From positions 8,574,163-8,638,162 of the forward strand of contig JBAIZL010000008.1 of assembly GCA_036971475.1 (NCBI GenBank): DNA of 64,000 nt. The letters run 5' to 3'. The DNA comes from Prosapia bicincta (Eukaryota > Arthropoda > Insecta > Hemiptera > Cercopidae). The position numbers and the translations under genes were made by a program. Position 1 is the stretch's first letter; each line of letters starts with the position of its first letter. The notes beneath the pieces are model-generated. The model made no database searches, was not told the origin of the DNA, and saw nothing but the letters and a program-made list of their open reading frames with translations. Below are positions 1-10,475 of the stretch, in pieces.

Positions 1-1336
1 TTATGTATTTTGGTTGTAAATTTATTTACGAAATTTCTTTCTTAAACTTTCTTCTTTACAGAAAATTGAATTGTTAAAATAAGTTTAAGATGGTTAATAT
101 TAAATATAGGGGAATATTGTACTAATATGTAATGCAGTAAAAAACATAAAGTAAATACAATAGAAAGAGCTGTTATATGAAATCGCACATCACATAACTT
201 AGTCAAATATACGGTACGCCTGAACTTATAGAAATACGCATTTTAAAATGACTTGAACATAATATCCAAATAACCTCTGAATTAAGATTAAAATAGCTGT
301 TAGTATTTTACCAATTTCATCATGTGTTTTTGTTCCTGTATATCGCTAATAGTTGATAACAAGACACCAAAAATGTTACTAAAAGACTCTTTCAACAAAT
401 AATTACCTAACGGTTTCAGATGCGGGAAGACAAAGAAGGTTTATAGTTAGGATTAAACCTGAAAAAAGACTTTAAACATACGTTGTTGCTGCAGTTCTGA
501 TATAGTATAGTGGCGTAATCAGATAAGAAATGACGTTAGACAGGTTAAGATAGCCAGTTTATTACATTTATATACATTTACATTGGTAAAATAAATATAT
601 AACTTTGGAAACTTTAAAGTTTGTATTGTGGCGGTGAAGTTTGAAATTGGGCAAGAGATATTGGAAACATGTGCTACTGATATTCTTAAACAGCAACAGA
701 GGAAATTGTGTTAGAACACAAACTAACCGTATTAGATACGTTTCATTAAAAAACTGTTTGAAACAGAAGGCAATGCTTCAAAATACGCCAAAATGTCCAG
801 AAAACGACTTGAGTTTTGATTGAAGAATAAAAAAACAATAATAGACGAATGAAATAACATTAGTTAAGATTTCTTTCCTCATTCGTAAAATTCAAATTTT
901 ATATATAGACACGAATACACTTTTATTTTAATTGTCAAAGTTTACTTCCAGTTTAAAAAAGAATATTTGTATTTTTTGTTTTCATAACATTATTCATTTC
1001 TTGATTTCTTTTTTTCAGTCCCCTTTATACAAATATTTACTAACTTATGCCTTTCATTTTTGTTTAGTTTCAGCCAACACGAAGGGTATTTAGCTCTGGA
1101 AGCTAAATGTAATTCTTCTGTTTTTGTTTACGAAATATTTATGTAATAGTTCTACTGATGTTTATGTTTCGTATACTGATAAAATATCCCACATATGCTG
1201 AATCGTTTCTGTTATTTCCTCACAAAATCTTACAATTTTATGTATAACATTCATATTTCATGATCTTACTATATATCGCTGCACCACCGAAACGTCCTAA
1301 CAGGTAGAAATATATAAGGTTGGTTAAGGTCGTACG
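1..1336. other. AT-rich DNA without recognisable gene
   Basis: No frame resembles a known protein. The longest methionine-started frame (641-823) has no domain, no splice context and ordinary AT-rich composition. I see no RNA gene or repeat structure here. Confidence 0.6.
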
Positions 1337-1595
1337 TTGTGGAGCGGCATAAATTCCAACGACAGCGCTAAGTGAAGTCATTGCCAAGTAATGTTTAATG
1401 GAATCTCCTTAACTCAGCAGGTATCTTTCTTATATTACTTTGGCAACTTCTACGTAAAGTGTTCAGTACATCCCCCTACTAATCGTAACAGTTAGAATGT
1501 GTCTCAAGAATGGATAACTTTATGCACGAGTGAAACACACGCTGCATCAGTTTCTTGCCAAGTGCTTTGCTTAAATTTCCCATTACGCAACAAAG
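1337..1595 (+). repeat. Dispersed repeat, part 1, copy 1
   Basis: This stretch aligns by eye, with many substitutions, to 13278-13513. Shared islands include CGACAGCG followed by TCATTGCCAAGTAA, then TTTATGCACGAGT, then AAATTTCCCATTACG and AACAAAG, in the same order and similar spacing. It carries no open frame. It could be an interspersed element or one end of an old segmental duplication, because a second block (4071-4275 with 14121-14353) keeps the same order and orientation. The class is unknown. Confidence 0.65.
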
Positions 1596-2360
1596 AACAA
1601 TTTTTTTAAAATTGAAAACAAGCTTCATCATGCTCTCCCAGTAGTTGAGAATATATTTACTCTACTGGCAATTAAATCACATTTAAATAGCTACATCGTT
1701 CAGCCATTGTTCAGTATCATAGACCAAATTTGTAGTTTCTTTCTATTTATTGAGTAAAATAAATTCTTCCAAAATTTTTCTATTCAAATGTGTGTAAAGT
1801 GTTTAAGCGTTGAATTATATTAGAATCTTTAAAAAAGTTCTGTTTACTTTTCCGTCCTTATGATTAATGCGACAACTACATTAGTTGCCGTCGCATGACA
1901 GGAGTGCGTGTCGCATATAGTAAGTTGTATGTATGATTAATGGAGTGGCATAAACCTCTTCCCCTACGCGCCTTAAGTAAGCGTTGCTTTCAGTCTGAAG
2001 GATGGAATTGTGTATCAGTGCTGTAGCAGCTAGTAGTAACATGGACAATGTAAATTATAGGCAGGGTTATATGAGATTCCTCTTGTACTGGGATACGGGT
2101 AAAATCATTGAGTATTTTGAGAAAGATAGACACAAGCTCGTCGGTTATAGAGAGGATTCGACATTCTAAAACTTACAAATCAAAATATTTACATCTTTAG
2201 CAACAAAAATTAGTCATAATCTATTGAACAAAAATATTATTTTAAATATTATTATAAATATTATCTAAATATTCTATATATTTTATCTAAATATAAATTT
2301 GGTCTAAAGTTATAGATCGTCACACTTATCAGTCTCGATATATAGTAAGAGACACCAAGT
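1596..2360. other. Non-coding DNA, nothing recognised
   Basis: AT-rich sequence with no supported gene. A stretch near 1870-1960 repeats GTCGCAT twice within about 30 bases, which I cannot assign. Confidence 0.5.
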
Positions 2361-2476
2361 GATGCCCGTCATCCACTTCACATGTAGCGTAGTGAGGATG
2401 CCCGTCATCCACTTCACATGTAGAGTAGTGAGGATGCCCGTCATCCACTTCACATGTAGAGTAGTGAGGATGCCCG
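2361..2476 (+). repeat. 36-bp minisatellite, about 3.2 units
   Basis: The unit begins GATGCCCGTCATCCAC and recurs at 2361, 2397, 2433 and (partial) 2469. The copies are nearly identical: GTAGCG in the first against GTAGAG in the next two. Because 36 is a multiple of 3, the array reads as a repeated 12-residue peptide. That is a by-product of the period, not evidence of a gene. Confidence 0.9.
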
Positions 2477-4070
2477 CAAACTCAAAGTTTGTCGAACCTA
2501 GTATATTTCCTCCAGAACAATTGTGTCTTGTTTACCACTGTGTCTAGATGCGAGAGTGTACACAGCAGCTTGAGTTTCCAACTCCACTTGTCGATAAACT
2601 ATCCTTCTGCGCATCTGAAGTCTCTTGCTACGTCTCGTGAGTTATAGGCTATAAAATTTGTTTATTGTTGCAGGATGAGATAGGTTAAAAAAGGATTTTT
2701 TTATAAAATTGCATGTTATTATAGCTATTCTAGACTTTTTAATATATAAAAATAATCACATTTTTTTAAATAGATAGCTTGAATGAATAACAAACTAACT
2801 CACGCATTCTGTCATACGTCAATATATCTAGTAAAAAAGTCTTGGTCTTTCTCTAACTTCTGCTATGGGTGTATAATGTGGCAATAAACCTACAATGTTC
2901 TCTTGATGATGGCTCGGCGGTCAAGCTAATCCTGTGCCACAGTCTCATTCCCACCTCATTCGAATATTAATTAGTATGATTTCCGCCTTCAGTCTTTAAG
3001 CATCTTTCTTTGTGAGCCGTGGCATGACTCCGGTAATTCGCCACGTCACTAAATATAATTTTATAGTATAAACAAAAATACTAATATATTTTATCATTAG
3101 GACATGATATTCATGTTAATTACGATAAAGTTTATTTTTACGTGACTCAACTCTAGTATGTTAAGCAAATAATATTAAAAAAACTAAGTAAAATCCTTCT
3201 GAGGTGAAAATAAAAAAAGTTTAGACACTTTATTTATAATTACAAATAATATAAATATGCATATACATATGACAGAATCACAATAATAGGGGCTAAAATA
3301 GAAAGCGAATTTTCTTGCAACTATCCAGTTCCCTCTCTACACAGTATATGGTGTTGGACTAATATTTTTGTTTGTTATTATTTATTCGCTCTCTTTCTTT
3401 CGTTTCTAATTTATAAAGCTGATGGCGGTCTTTAATTTCTCAATCTATCCATCTCTTGTATTGCTTCATTATTTCAAGGAACCTATCTCTTATAATTTCA
3501 TATACATCTTTAAGTAATAAATTTCTAGAAATGCGAAATTTTTGTTCAATGCCAAAGTGCTGGGGTTTAAACATGTTGTCATTCAGTGGGAATTCGACCG
3601 TAGAAATAAACTTTTTAAAATTTTAATTAAGGAACAAAAAACATTAACAGTAATTAACTAAATAAGTATTCATATTTTAAAAAACAGTATTAACATGAAT
3701 TGTCATCCACTACAGAATAGAAAAATGTATTTGAACTTGATTGGTTGAATAGAAACGTATAATATTAATGTTTGATGATTTGTGTTGAAGTTAATTGTGT
3801 TGAATGATATATTTGCTCAAAAATTTCAAAGTATAATTATATATGTAAAATTAAAAAAAGGAGAGGTTTTAAAAGCTTTCTACAACATATCCATAATATA
3901 CATATGTAATTGTTGGTAAGCAGTATAAATAAAAAAAAAACAAAAGTGTAAAGTTTCTATTTCGGAATATTTTTAATTAACTTTAAACAAATTTTACAAT
4001 TAAAACTTTTGTCTTAGTTTATAGATGATCATTGTTGCAATATATAGGAATGACATAACCTCAAACAAAA
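2477..4070. other. Non-coding DNA, nothing recognised
   Basis: AT-rich, no coding frame. A purine-rich pocket and A-runs occur around 3830-3950. Traces of similarity to about 13890-14100 (TTGAATAGAAACGT at ~3745 and ~13905) suggest it is the diverged interior of the block pair 1337-4275 / 13278-14353. Confidence 0.45.
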
Positions 4071-4275
4071 CTAACCTCTTGTAAACAGCTCAACCAGCTT
4101 GTTATGTCTTGTGAGTTTGGTACAACTTGTAATAGTCGTGTTGCAAATTTAACACCATTAAACTTAATTACTAGTTGAATTATTTAATCCGTGTTTTGCC
4201 AAGTAGTTGTCGGGATTAGCTACTACCTAAACCTAAGCCAGTACTTGAGAGTTTAATTGAAGCTAATAAATACCA
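4071..4275 (+). repeat. Dispersed repeat, part 2, copy 1
   Basis: Diverged match to 14121-14353. Both begin CTAA(C/T)CTCTTGT.AAACAG. Both then share an island around ATTTAGTCC / ATTTAATCC, the AGTAGTTG or AGTTGTTGG region, and AGTACTTGA.AG near the end. No coding potential. Confidence 0.55.
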
Positions 4276-4757
4276 ACATAAAAGGCAACTACAACCTATA
4301 CTTAAACATAAAAACGTAATTATTTCTATTTTAAAATAAATTCCAGTGCAGTTAAATAACAGTAGTAACTATTTTATACTCAAATATAAAGAAACTAGAA
4401 ATAAATTTATTTTATATGTCGTACAACTCGATTTCAATGACAGTAAATCTTATATAAACAAGAACTGGGCAGTTTTAAAATCCGAAAATATCGTAATAAG
4501 TTCTTCTTCAGACAATAAAGTCAATAAATTTAATGTTTAAAATTAATACGGACATCAACTCTATCTGTTTTTCTTACATAAATTTCGATATTAAGAAAAA
4601 TGAAGCTTCATTAGAACATTTACAGTAAACATGGCCTCCAATTGCTTGGTTACATTTTCAGTGGTTGTAAATGTATCAAGAAATATAAATAAAATTAAGA
4701 GATAATTTGTTGTTATGTCAAGGCTCTCAACTTACACGAACCGAAAAGCCCCAAATA

Positions 4758-4795
<38 letters not shown>

Positions 4796-5523
4796 AGATA
4801 TTATTTTATTAAAAATTTTGAAAAAGTAATTGGTTAGTTGAGTTAACACTAAGAAAAATAAACAACGTAATAGGACTGGTGACAAATTTTATTTTTGGTA
4901 ATCTTGGCTGGTTAAATAAGGAGAAATAGCTACTCTAATTTATAATGATTATTACTAATGAAGAGCTATCTGAATAATTTGATCAACCCCATTATCCTGG
5001 CGTTACCTCTTTTACACTGCGGGCTAACGTAAGCGTAATGATATGCTTTATTCAAACGTTATTATTATTATTATTAAGTAATGGACTTGCAACAACTTCC
5101 GGGCTACGCTGTACACTGAGGTGCGATTACAGTAAGATATATGTAAAGGCATTGTTTTCCCTCGACTGACGAGTTTAAGTTTTTCCGGAATCTTCCGGTT
5201 GACATTCCTCATATATTTTTCAGACTCAATAATTGAAGGATGATTGAAGGACGTCTAGATAGTTGCTGTTAAAGATTGTTTTTTAAAAATAAATTCGTTT
5301 ATTTTATTTCAAGCTGCGTGTTTAATTTAGAATTGTGTCAACTACGAAGTCCAGTGATCCTCGATAATCCGAGTACGACAGATAATCGAAAATTCGGATA
5401 ACAAAGACTATGTTAAATATGTAGATATAAAATTTAATAAAAACTAAAGAAAAATATGAAAATGTGGTAAGAGTTGTTAAAATGGCTTCTAATGTATAAA
5501 AAATGGGAAACTGACGTAGTCTT

Positions 5524-5526
<3 letters not shown>
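4276..5526. other. Non-coding DNA with a (TA)n array at 4760-4790
   Basis: The frame at 4346-4540 has no recognisable domain. An interrupted TA array of about 31 bp lies at 4760-4790 and an ATT run near 5063-5075. Nothing else is supported. Confidence 0.5.

Positions 5527-5597
<71 letters not shown>
5527..5597. repeat. (TA)n microsatellite
   Basis: About 70 bp of pure AT dinucleotide. The minus-strand open frame across it (5322-5696) is mostly alternating Ile-Tyr and is an artefact of the array. Confidence 0.95.
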
Positions 5598-5599
<2 letters not shown>

Positions 5600-6672
5600 A
5601 AATTAAAATGACATACAAAAATATAAAATGTATGTTACGTCGTTGCTCTAAGAGTATGGCGAGAGGCAAAACGTATATAGGCCTACTTACGTTCAATTAA
5701 TCGATGCTATACTGTACATCGGAATTATGCACGATATTACTTTAGGTGTTACAATCTTCGCTAACTCAGTGATTACGTGGTCAGAATCGCTTGAAGTCGT
5801 GAAGTTGAATTGCTTTTATTGTTTTTTCAGATAGTAATAAATGAAAGCAAATATACCTAATCAACAAGGGTTATATAGAAACGGACAGTAAAAGAGTAAA
5901 AACAAGAAGGAAGTAAACTTAATCTCATGAACGTTTTTAACTACGGAATGTTTATATCTGAAAGTGAAACAGTTTAGTTTATTTTTGAATAACTGGTTTT
6001 TCTAAAGCCTAATGTATCATGTGAGGAAGATTTCATCAAAGAGAAAAAGAGAGAGAAAAAACAGGTAGAGGCGTGAAAGGAAGACAGAGAGAAGGAGAAA
6101 AGAAAAAGAAGATGGTTTTATTCATTATTTTATAAAGCAGCTTTACTTTTTGATATAATTTAAATTGTTTGTAGAATACCTTCAGACTTTTAAATAAATA
6201 AATAAAATTACAAACTAATTAGTTAAAATGTAAACCAAGTTATCTACATAGCTTCGGATTAAAATGTTTGATGTGGGGTTGAGTGCTTAAAGTTGTGTAC
6301 CGTTAAGAGTTAACTAGAAGAATTTTAATTAAAAGTTAAAACTTTGAAATTCTTTACGCGATGTTGGACTTTAATAATGCATTCCTTAGTAGCTCATTGG
6401 GCGTTTAAACACTTCTATTTTAGTTTTTAAAAACAAACAGCACGAATGGGGATTGTATATGGTGAGTTGAGAAAGGGTTAGAAACATTCTTTTGTCTGAT
6501 AGTTAGGCGACAATCATGTCTGTCTTGACCTGATTATTATCAAAGACGTATTAGCATCCACTCCTCGCTAAAAAAACCAGTACACATATTAGTAACTCAA
6601 GATGCAGTGTTTCTGTGAAAGTGAAAAAGAAATGGAGGTGCTTATAAATGTGGAGTATTAAGTAGTGAAAGT
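5598..6672. other. Non-coding DNA with a purine-rich patch
   Basis: Contains the palindrome TAGGCCTA (5678-5685), flanked symmetrically by ACGTA and TACGT, and a GA-rich stretch at about 6040-6112. No gene recognised. Confidence 0.5.
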
Positions 6673-7252
6673 ATATCAGTGATTGTGCAGTGATTATGTG
6701 TATCAGTGATTGTGCAGTGATTATGTGTATCAGTGATTGTGCAGTGATTATGTGTATCAGTGATTATGTGTATCAGTGATTGTGCAGTGATTGTGTGTAT
6801 CAGTGATTGTGCAGTGATTATGTGTATCAGTGATTATGTGTATCAGTGATTGTGCAGTAATTATGTGTATCAGTGATTGTGTAGTGATTATGTGTATCAG
6901 TGATTGTGCAGTGATTATGTGTATCAGTGATTGTGTAGAGATTATGTGTATCAGTGATTGTGCAGTGATTATGTGTATCAGTGATTGTGTAGTGATTATG
7001 TGTATCAGTGATTGTGTAGTGATTATGTGTATCAGTGATTGTGCAGTGATTATGTGTATCAGTGATTGTGCAGTGATTATGTGTATCAGTGATTGTGTAG
7101 TGATTATGTGTATCAGTGATTGAGCAGTGATTATGTGTATCAGTGATTGTGCAGTGATTATGTGTATCAGTGATTGTGCAGTGATTATGTGTATCAGTGA
7201 TTGTGTAGTGATTATGTGTATCAGTGATTGTGCAGTGATTATGTGTATCAGT
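6673..7252 (+). repeat. 27-bp minisatellite, about 21 units
   Basis: The unit is GTGATTATGTGTATCA plus GTGATTGTGCA (16 + 11 bp). Some units vary GTGCAGTG/GTGTAGTG, and in two places (about 6750 and 6825) the 16-bp half is doubled. The two halves are themselves related (GTGATT.TG), so the 27-mer probably grew from a shorter repeat. The long frame is a 9-residue periodic peptide and is not a credible gene. Confidence 0.95.
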
Positions 7253-8190
7253 ACGAATGATATTACTTAGTTTTTTCTGACGTTATTTTATTTATTAATC
7301 CAACATTTTTTTTCATATTTGTATATCTTACGTAGTTGTATATCAACATACGATGCACATTTGTTTATATTTGTACACCAGCATGTATGAACAGTTAATT
7401 TTAAAGAAAGTATATGAAGGGCACTGTACAAAACATGAAACTCTCTTGAAAACGTCAGGGGTAAAGAGAAAGTGGGCGCATGGCCGTAACAACTGCTTGG
7501 ACCTACACAACTCTCAGTTAGTTTTGTATTGTTGTACTGTGGTCTCTCCAAAAACATTTCAGTGTTGCAAGGTTATGTATACACGATGTTTGAGCCATCA
7601 TTGTCACATGATCAAGAATGTTCGTTAATAGAAAAGTGATCTACATCCAAAACCGGAAAATAATATTTTCTATAGCAAAGGACTAATGTTTGGCGGGTGG
7701 GTAGTACAACAACAGCTGACCAACGCCGGACGAGTAAGCTTAATCTCAAAGCTCACTCTCATCACAACTTACGCAACTTTACCCACCTGAAATAAAAGGA
7801 ATCTTAGAATCTTAAAAAAATCCTCCATATTTTCTGTCTTTCAGTTAATCACAGAATAATTGCGAATAATGGTCTAATAGCGTTTAGTCGGTCTCTGGAG
7901 AGAAGGCCTACATCAAACAAGTCCTGTTGTCTATTCAAGTCTTAATTTCTCTTTACTTCCATAAAATAAATTAATAGTAATAATTTTTCGGTTTTCTTTT
8001 ACAATCTACTTATCCTTCTTTCTTCATCCTTTTACAACATATATTCTTCTCTCCCAAGTGCCTTTTTTGCAATAATTGTGTGATTGTATTCTTCAACTTC
8101 GCTAAGTAAAAATATTATGTTTCATACCTTGCGCTTTATTTGAAATATCTCCATTTTACACAAAGCTTGTTTCCTTCGAACACGAATTTC
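7253..8190. other. Non-coding DNA, nothing recognised
   Basis: Overlapping short frames exist on both strands at 7288-7628, but neither shows a domain, a biased composition or conservation evidence. No RNA or mobile element signal seen. Confidence 0.5.
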
Positions 8191-8206
8191 GAACACACAC
8201 AAACAC

Positions 8207-8246
<40 letters not shown>

Positions 8247-8249
8247 AAT
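8191..8249. repeat. (CA)n microsatellite with a short (TA) tail
   Basis: CA repeats interrupted by two CAAA variants, ending in ATATATA directly before the Penelope-like inverted repeat. Confidence 0.9.
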
Positions 8250-8284
8250 AAATTAAAAACAAGAATACTTTTAATGAACATATC

Positions 8285-8331
8285 TATTCAAAGCTTTTCG
8301 CTGATAAAATAGTACCAGCATCTTCAGGAAA
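8285..8331 (-). ncRNA. Hammerhead ribozyme motif, family B (left arm)
   Basis: On the minus strand: CTGAAGA core (8327-8321), one extra U, stem II GCTGGT/ATCAGC (one G-U pair) with an 8-nt loop, GAA (8299-8297), self-complementary stem III AAGCTT (8296-8291), then T as the cleavage-site base (8290). The following GAA pairs with TTC just 5' of the core. This is the type I order with a very short stem III, as described for PLE hammerheads. Activity is untested. Confidence 0.7.
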
Positions 8332-8352
8332 ATAATCATCTAATAAAATATT

Positions 8353-8541
8353 TTTACAAAATTAAATCATATGTGCTACAAACGACCATATGTTTATAGG
8401 TATTGCACTTTATGTAATTTTTTCTATAACATCAATGACCTTATAAATAGTTTGGTGCCTTGATCTTACTTGAATTTGTTCATCAATTAATTAGTCTTTA
8501 ACCTTATACTTATAAATTTCCAATGTTTCAAATATATTCAT
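8353..8541 (-). pseudogene. PLE protein C-terminal fragment, left arm (broken)
   Basis: Reading minus from 8541 gives a close relative of the plus-strand frame at 8619-8807, starting MNIFETLEIYK. An in-frame TAA interrupts it after about 20 codons, and a second stop follows. It is the mirror copy of the right arm and cannot be expressed intact. Function is inferred only from similarity to the tail of the GIY-YIG endonuclease relic nearby. Confidence 0.65.
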
Positions 8542-8618
8542 TTTTAATCCTTTAATTAATTCTTTTATTATTAAATTATAAAAATTCTTTTATAAAAGAA
8601 TTAATTAAAGCATTAATA

Positions 8619-8807
8619 ATGAATATATTTGAAACATTGGAAATTTATAAGCATAAAGTTAAAGACAAATTAATTAATGAACAAATTCAAGTGAGATCAA
8701 GGCACCAAACTATTTATAAGGTCATTGATGTTATAAAAAAATATTACGTAAAGTGCAATACTTATAAACATATGGTCGTTTGTAGTACATATGATTTAAT
8801 TTTGTAA
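8619..8807 (+). pseudogene. Penelope-like protein C-terminal fragment, right arm
   Basis: An open 62-codon frame starting MNIFETLEIYKHK and containing INEQIQVRSR matches the frame at 9858-9583 (minus), which starts MTIWEQLEIYK and contains INEQIQIKSK. In that neighbour the matching region directly follows a GIY-YIG endonuclease motif, so this is the tail after the nuclease domain. Reverse transcriptase and nuclease are absent here, so it is a fragment. A hammerhead motif begins ~25 bp after its stop, and the hammerhead in another frame reads PEDADTILSAKSF, which resembles the last residues of the neighbour. A small frameshift near 8750-8810 therefore probably separates the two. Confidence 0.7.
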
Positions 8808-8829
8808 AAATATTTTATTAGATAATTAT

Positions 8830-8876
8830 TTTCCTGAAGATGCTGATACTATTTTATCGGCGAAAAGCTTTGTTTA
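8830..8876 (+). ncRNA. Hammerhead ribozyme motif, family B (right arm)
   Basis: CTGAAGA core (8834-8840), extra U (8841), stem II GCTGAT/ATCGGC (8842-8847 with 8856-8861, one G-U) and 8-nt loop, GAA (8862-8864), stem III AAGCTT (8865-8870), cleavage after T8871. Stem I is poor here (G8872-C8833, then U-U mismatches). The left-arm copy has a better stem I, so this copy may be decayed. Confidence 0.65.
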
Positions 8877-8970
8877 AATATATTCATTAAAAGTATTCTT
8901 GTTTTTGAAATATTTTTAATTTATTAACTATATTAGAAGAAAACCTATCACCATATTTAATATATTAATA

Positions 8971-8974
<4 letters not shown>

Positions 8975-9029
<55 letters not shown>
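8975..9029. repeat. (TA)n microsatellite
   Basis: About 55 bp of TA with TATTAA interruptions at the 5' side, immediately downstream of the PLE inverted repeat. Confidence 0.9.
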
Positions 9030-9031
<2 letters not shown>

Positions 9032-9129
9032 GTTTTAAAATTTGGGTTCGTCAAAACTAGGTGAGATTCGGGCGAAACGTCTACTCGTGTGTCTTTATGC
9101 ACTACAAAATGATCTGATTTACTCCGGAT

Positions 9130-9131
<2 letters not shown>
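9030..9131. other. Spacer between two TA arrays, possible hammerhead relic
   Basis: Contains CTAGGTGAGA then GGGCGAAACGTCTAC (9057-9084). GAAACGTC resembles the 3' half of a hammerhead with stem III ACGT, but CTGANGA is not intact and stem I is not convincing. Treated as a possible decayed third family only. Confidence 0.3.

Positions 9132-9191
<60 letters not shown>
9132..9191. repeat. (TA)n microsatellite
   Basis: About 60 bp of TA dinucleotide. Confidence 0.95.
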
Positions 9192-9193
<2 letters not shown>

Positions 9194-9253
9194 ATATAAA
9201 TTAATAAATATTCTTGTATTTGAATAACCTATGTTGTTTTAATATATATAAAA

Positions 9254-9422
9254 AACATAAGTCAAAATACAAATACAAGAATTATAATTGAATTCACAAT
9301 TCAAAGCTTTTCGTTGGCTAACAGTACCAACATCATCAGGAATATTCTTTAGTGTTAGCCAACGAAAAGCTTTGAATTGTAAATTCAATTATAATTCTTG
9401 TATTTGTATTTTGACTTATGTT
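9254..9422. mobile_element. PLE-derived palindrome with 69-bp arms
   Basis: Arms 9254-9322 and 9354-9422 are near-perfect reverse complements around a 31-bp spacer. The outer part (TTGTATTTGTATTTTGAC and its complement) and the inner part (AACGAAAAGCTTTGAATT) recur after the hammerhead at 12117-12161, so this is the same element end in inverted arrangement. The minus strand holds a complete hammerhead core. The plus arm keeps only its 3' half, from GTTAGCC onward. Confidence 0.85.
9299..9343 (-). ncRNA. Hammerhead ribozyme motif, family B
   Basis: Minus strand: stem I ATTC (9343-9340), CTGATGA (9339-9333), extra U (9332), stem II GTTGG/CCAAC with a 9-nt loop, GAA (9312-9310), stem III AAGCTT (9309-9304), cleavage-site T (9303), stem I return GAAT (9302-9299). 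All core residues are present and stems I and II pair fully. It differs from the 8.3-8.9 kb copies at stem II by compensating changes. Confidence 0.8.
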
Positions 9423-9450
9423 CTTTATTATTACACAAGAATACATATTG

Positions 9451-9452
<2 letters not shown>

Positions 9453-9496
<44 letters not shown>
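9453..9496. repeat. (TA)n microsatellite
   Basis: About 44 bp of TA between the palindrome and the endonuclease relic. Confidence 0.95.
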
Positions 9497-9502
<6 letters not shown>

Positions 9503-9582
9503 TTGTAGATTATGCAACACTGTTTTCTTGTATACACTTATCACTTTCACTTATGTACTTAAACAAGAATCTTACTTGGTAT

Positions 9583-10294
9583 TTATGCGAGTACTTTTAA
9601 AGACTGGTTAGTTTCTCCATCTTCGGGCATACTGAACAGGGTTTTGGACTGCGAGCTGCGTGGATTTCCCGTTGACCTTGGTCTACCGTTAACTTCTATT
9701 TTTAGATTCACTGCACTGTGAGAGTTTTTAACGTTCGTTTTGGGGTTAATATTGTCTATTAGATTGAATAATTTATCGTTTTTTGATTTTATTTGTATCT
9801 GTTCGTTAATGACGTTATTTTTATTTTTATAAATTTCTAGTTGTTCCCAGATTGTCATTTTGAGGCCTTTTTGGACCTTTTTTACTAGGTGTACGTGGAA
9901 TGTGTGTTTGTTTTCGATTGCGTGTGTGGCTAAGTTTGAGTTATAAATTTCAGGTTTGATGTATGCATTGAGGTGTTCTTGATATCTGTCTTTTAATTTC
10001 TTTTTTGTTTGGCCTAAGTATATTTTATTGCAGTCTGGGCATTCATTCGATTTTGTATATTCTGTTATTAAGTGTGGGACATATTTTTTCTGGTTGGTTT
10101 ATTTTGTTGATTATGTTTCCTGTCTTTTTGTAGGCTATGTTAATATTATTATTTTTTAGTGTTTTAGTTATTCCTTTTATGTTGTATCCTGTGTATGTGA
10201 ATGTAGCCCATTTTGTTGTTTGTGGTTCGATTTTAGGTTGTTTTAATTTATTTAATATTTTAAATTCTAATTTATCTATAGTTTTTGTATTGTA
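9583..10294 (-). pseudogene. Penelope-like element GIY-YIG endonuclease and linker (frameshifted)
   Basis: In PLEs a reverse transcriptase is followed by a GIY-YIG endonuclease that nicks target DNA. Reading minus, 10294-10043 gives the linker (KWATFTYTG, then IAYKKTGNII) and ends in RIYKIE before a TGA. The frame then continues from 10098 down to 9583 with ECPDCNKIYLGQT, KLKDRYQEHL and a tail INEQIQIK, ending MPEDGETNQSLKVLA and TAA. IYKIE...YLGQT is the GIY-YIG signature, with the expected Arg and His downstream. A tandem GAAT duplication (plus strand ATTCATTC, 10041-10048) causes the frameshift. The linker frame closes 5' at a TGA (10297-10295), and the RT domain is missing. A possible piece lies on the opposite strand at 10326-10475. 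Dead copy; the nuclease identity is strong. Confidence 0.85.
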
Positions 10295-10325
10295 TCATTT
10301 TTTTGGGCTATTTGATATATTATTT

Positions 10326-10475
10326 GTATACAGGATGCTAAAATTGCCTCTAAATAATGAAGAAAAAACCAAAGAAAAACAAATTGTAAACTACGAGAAT
10401 GCTTCAGCTCATTATGTCATCGGAATGAGAAATCCGGAAACACCTAATAAAAGATCATCAAAATTAAATACTTAG
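10326..10475 (+). pseudogene. Possible PLE RT-linker fragment, inverted relative to its neighbour
   Basis: The plus-strand frame reads YRMLKLPLNNEEKTKEKQIV and then a tail without identity. PLE proteins typically have an (H/Y)R(L/M)xxxPL.xE segment between RT and the linker, which would sit just upstream of the minus-strand relic at 9583-10294. It is on the other strand, which would need an inversion breakpoint around 10300-10330. Similarity is short, so this is tentative. Confidence 0.3.

Larger units (their letters stand above)
8254..8907. mobile_element. Penelope-like element remnant as a large inverted repeat
   Basis: Two arms of about 315 bp (8254-8567 and 8592-8907) are reverse complements with scattered substitutions, around a ~24-bp spacer that also pairs partly with itself. 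Each arm holds, reading outward, the tail of the PLE endonuclease protein and then a hammerhead motif. The peptide shared with the GIY-YIG relic at 9583-10098 (LEIYK, then INEQIQ) identifies the family. Inverted end arrangements are known for PLEs. The right arm is better preserved as protein. Confidence 0.8.

Noticed and set aside
6673..7252. Minisatellite mistaken for a CRISPR array
   Set aside because: There are no unique spacers; units are directly adjacent and the genome is eukaryotic.
9057..9084. GAAACGTC half of a possible third hammerhead family
   Set aside because: The CTGANGA box is absent and stem I is not supported.
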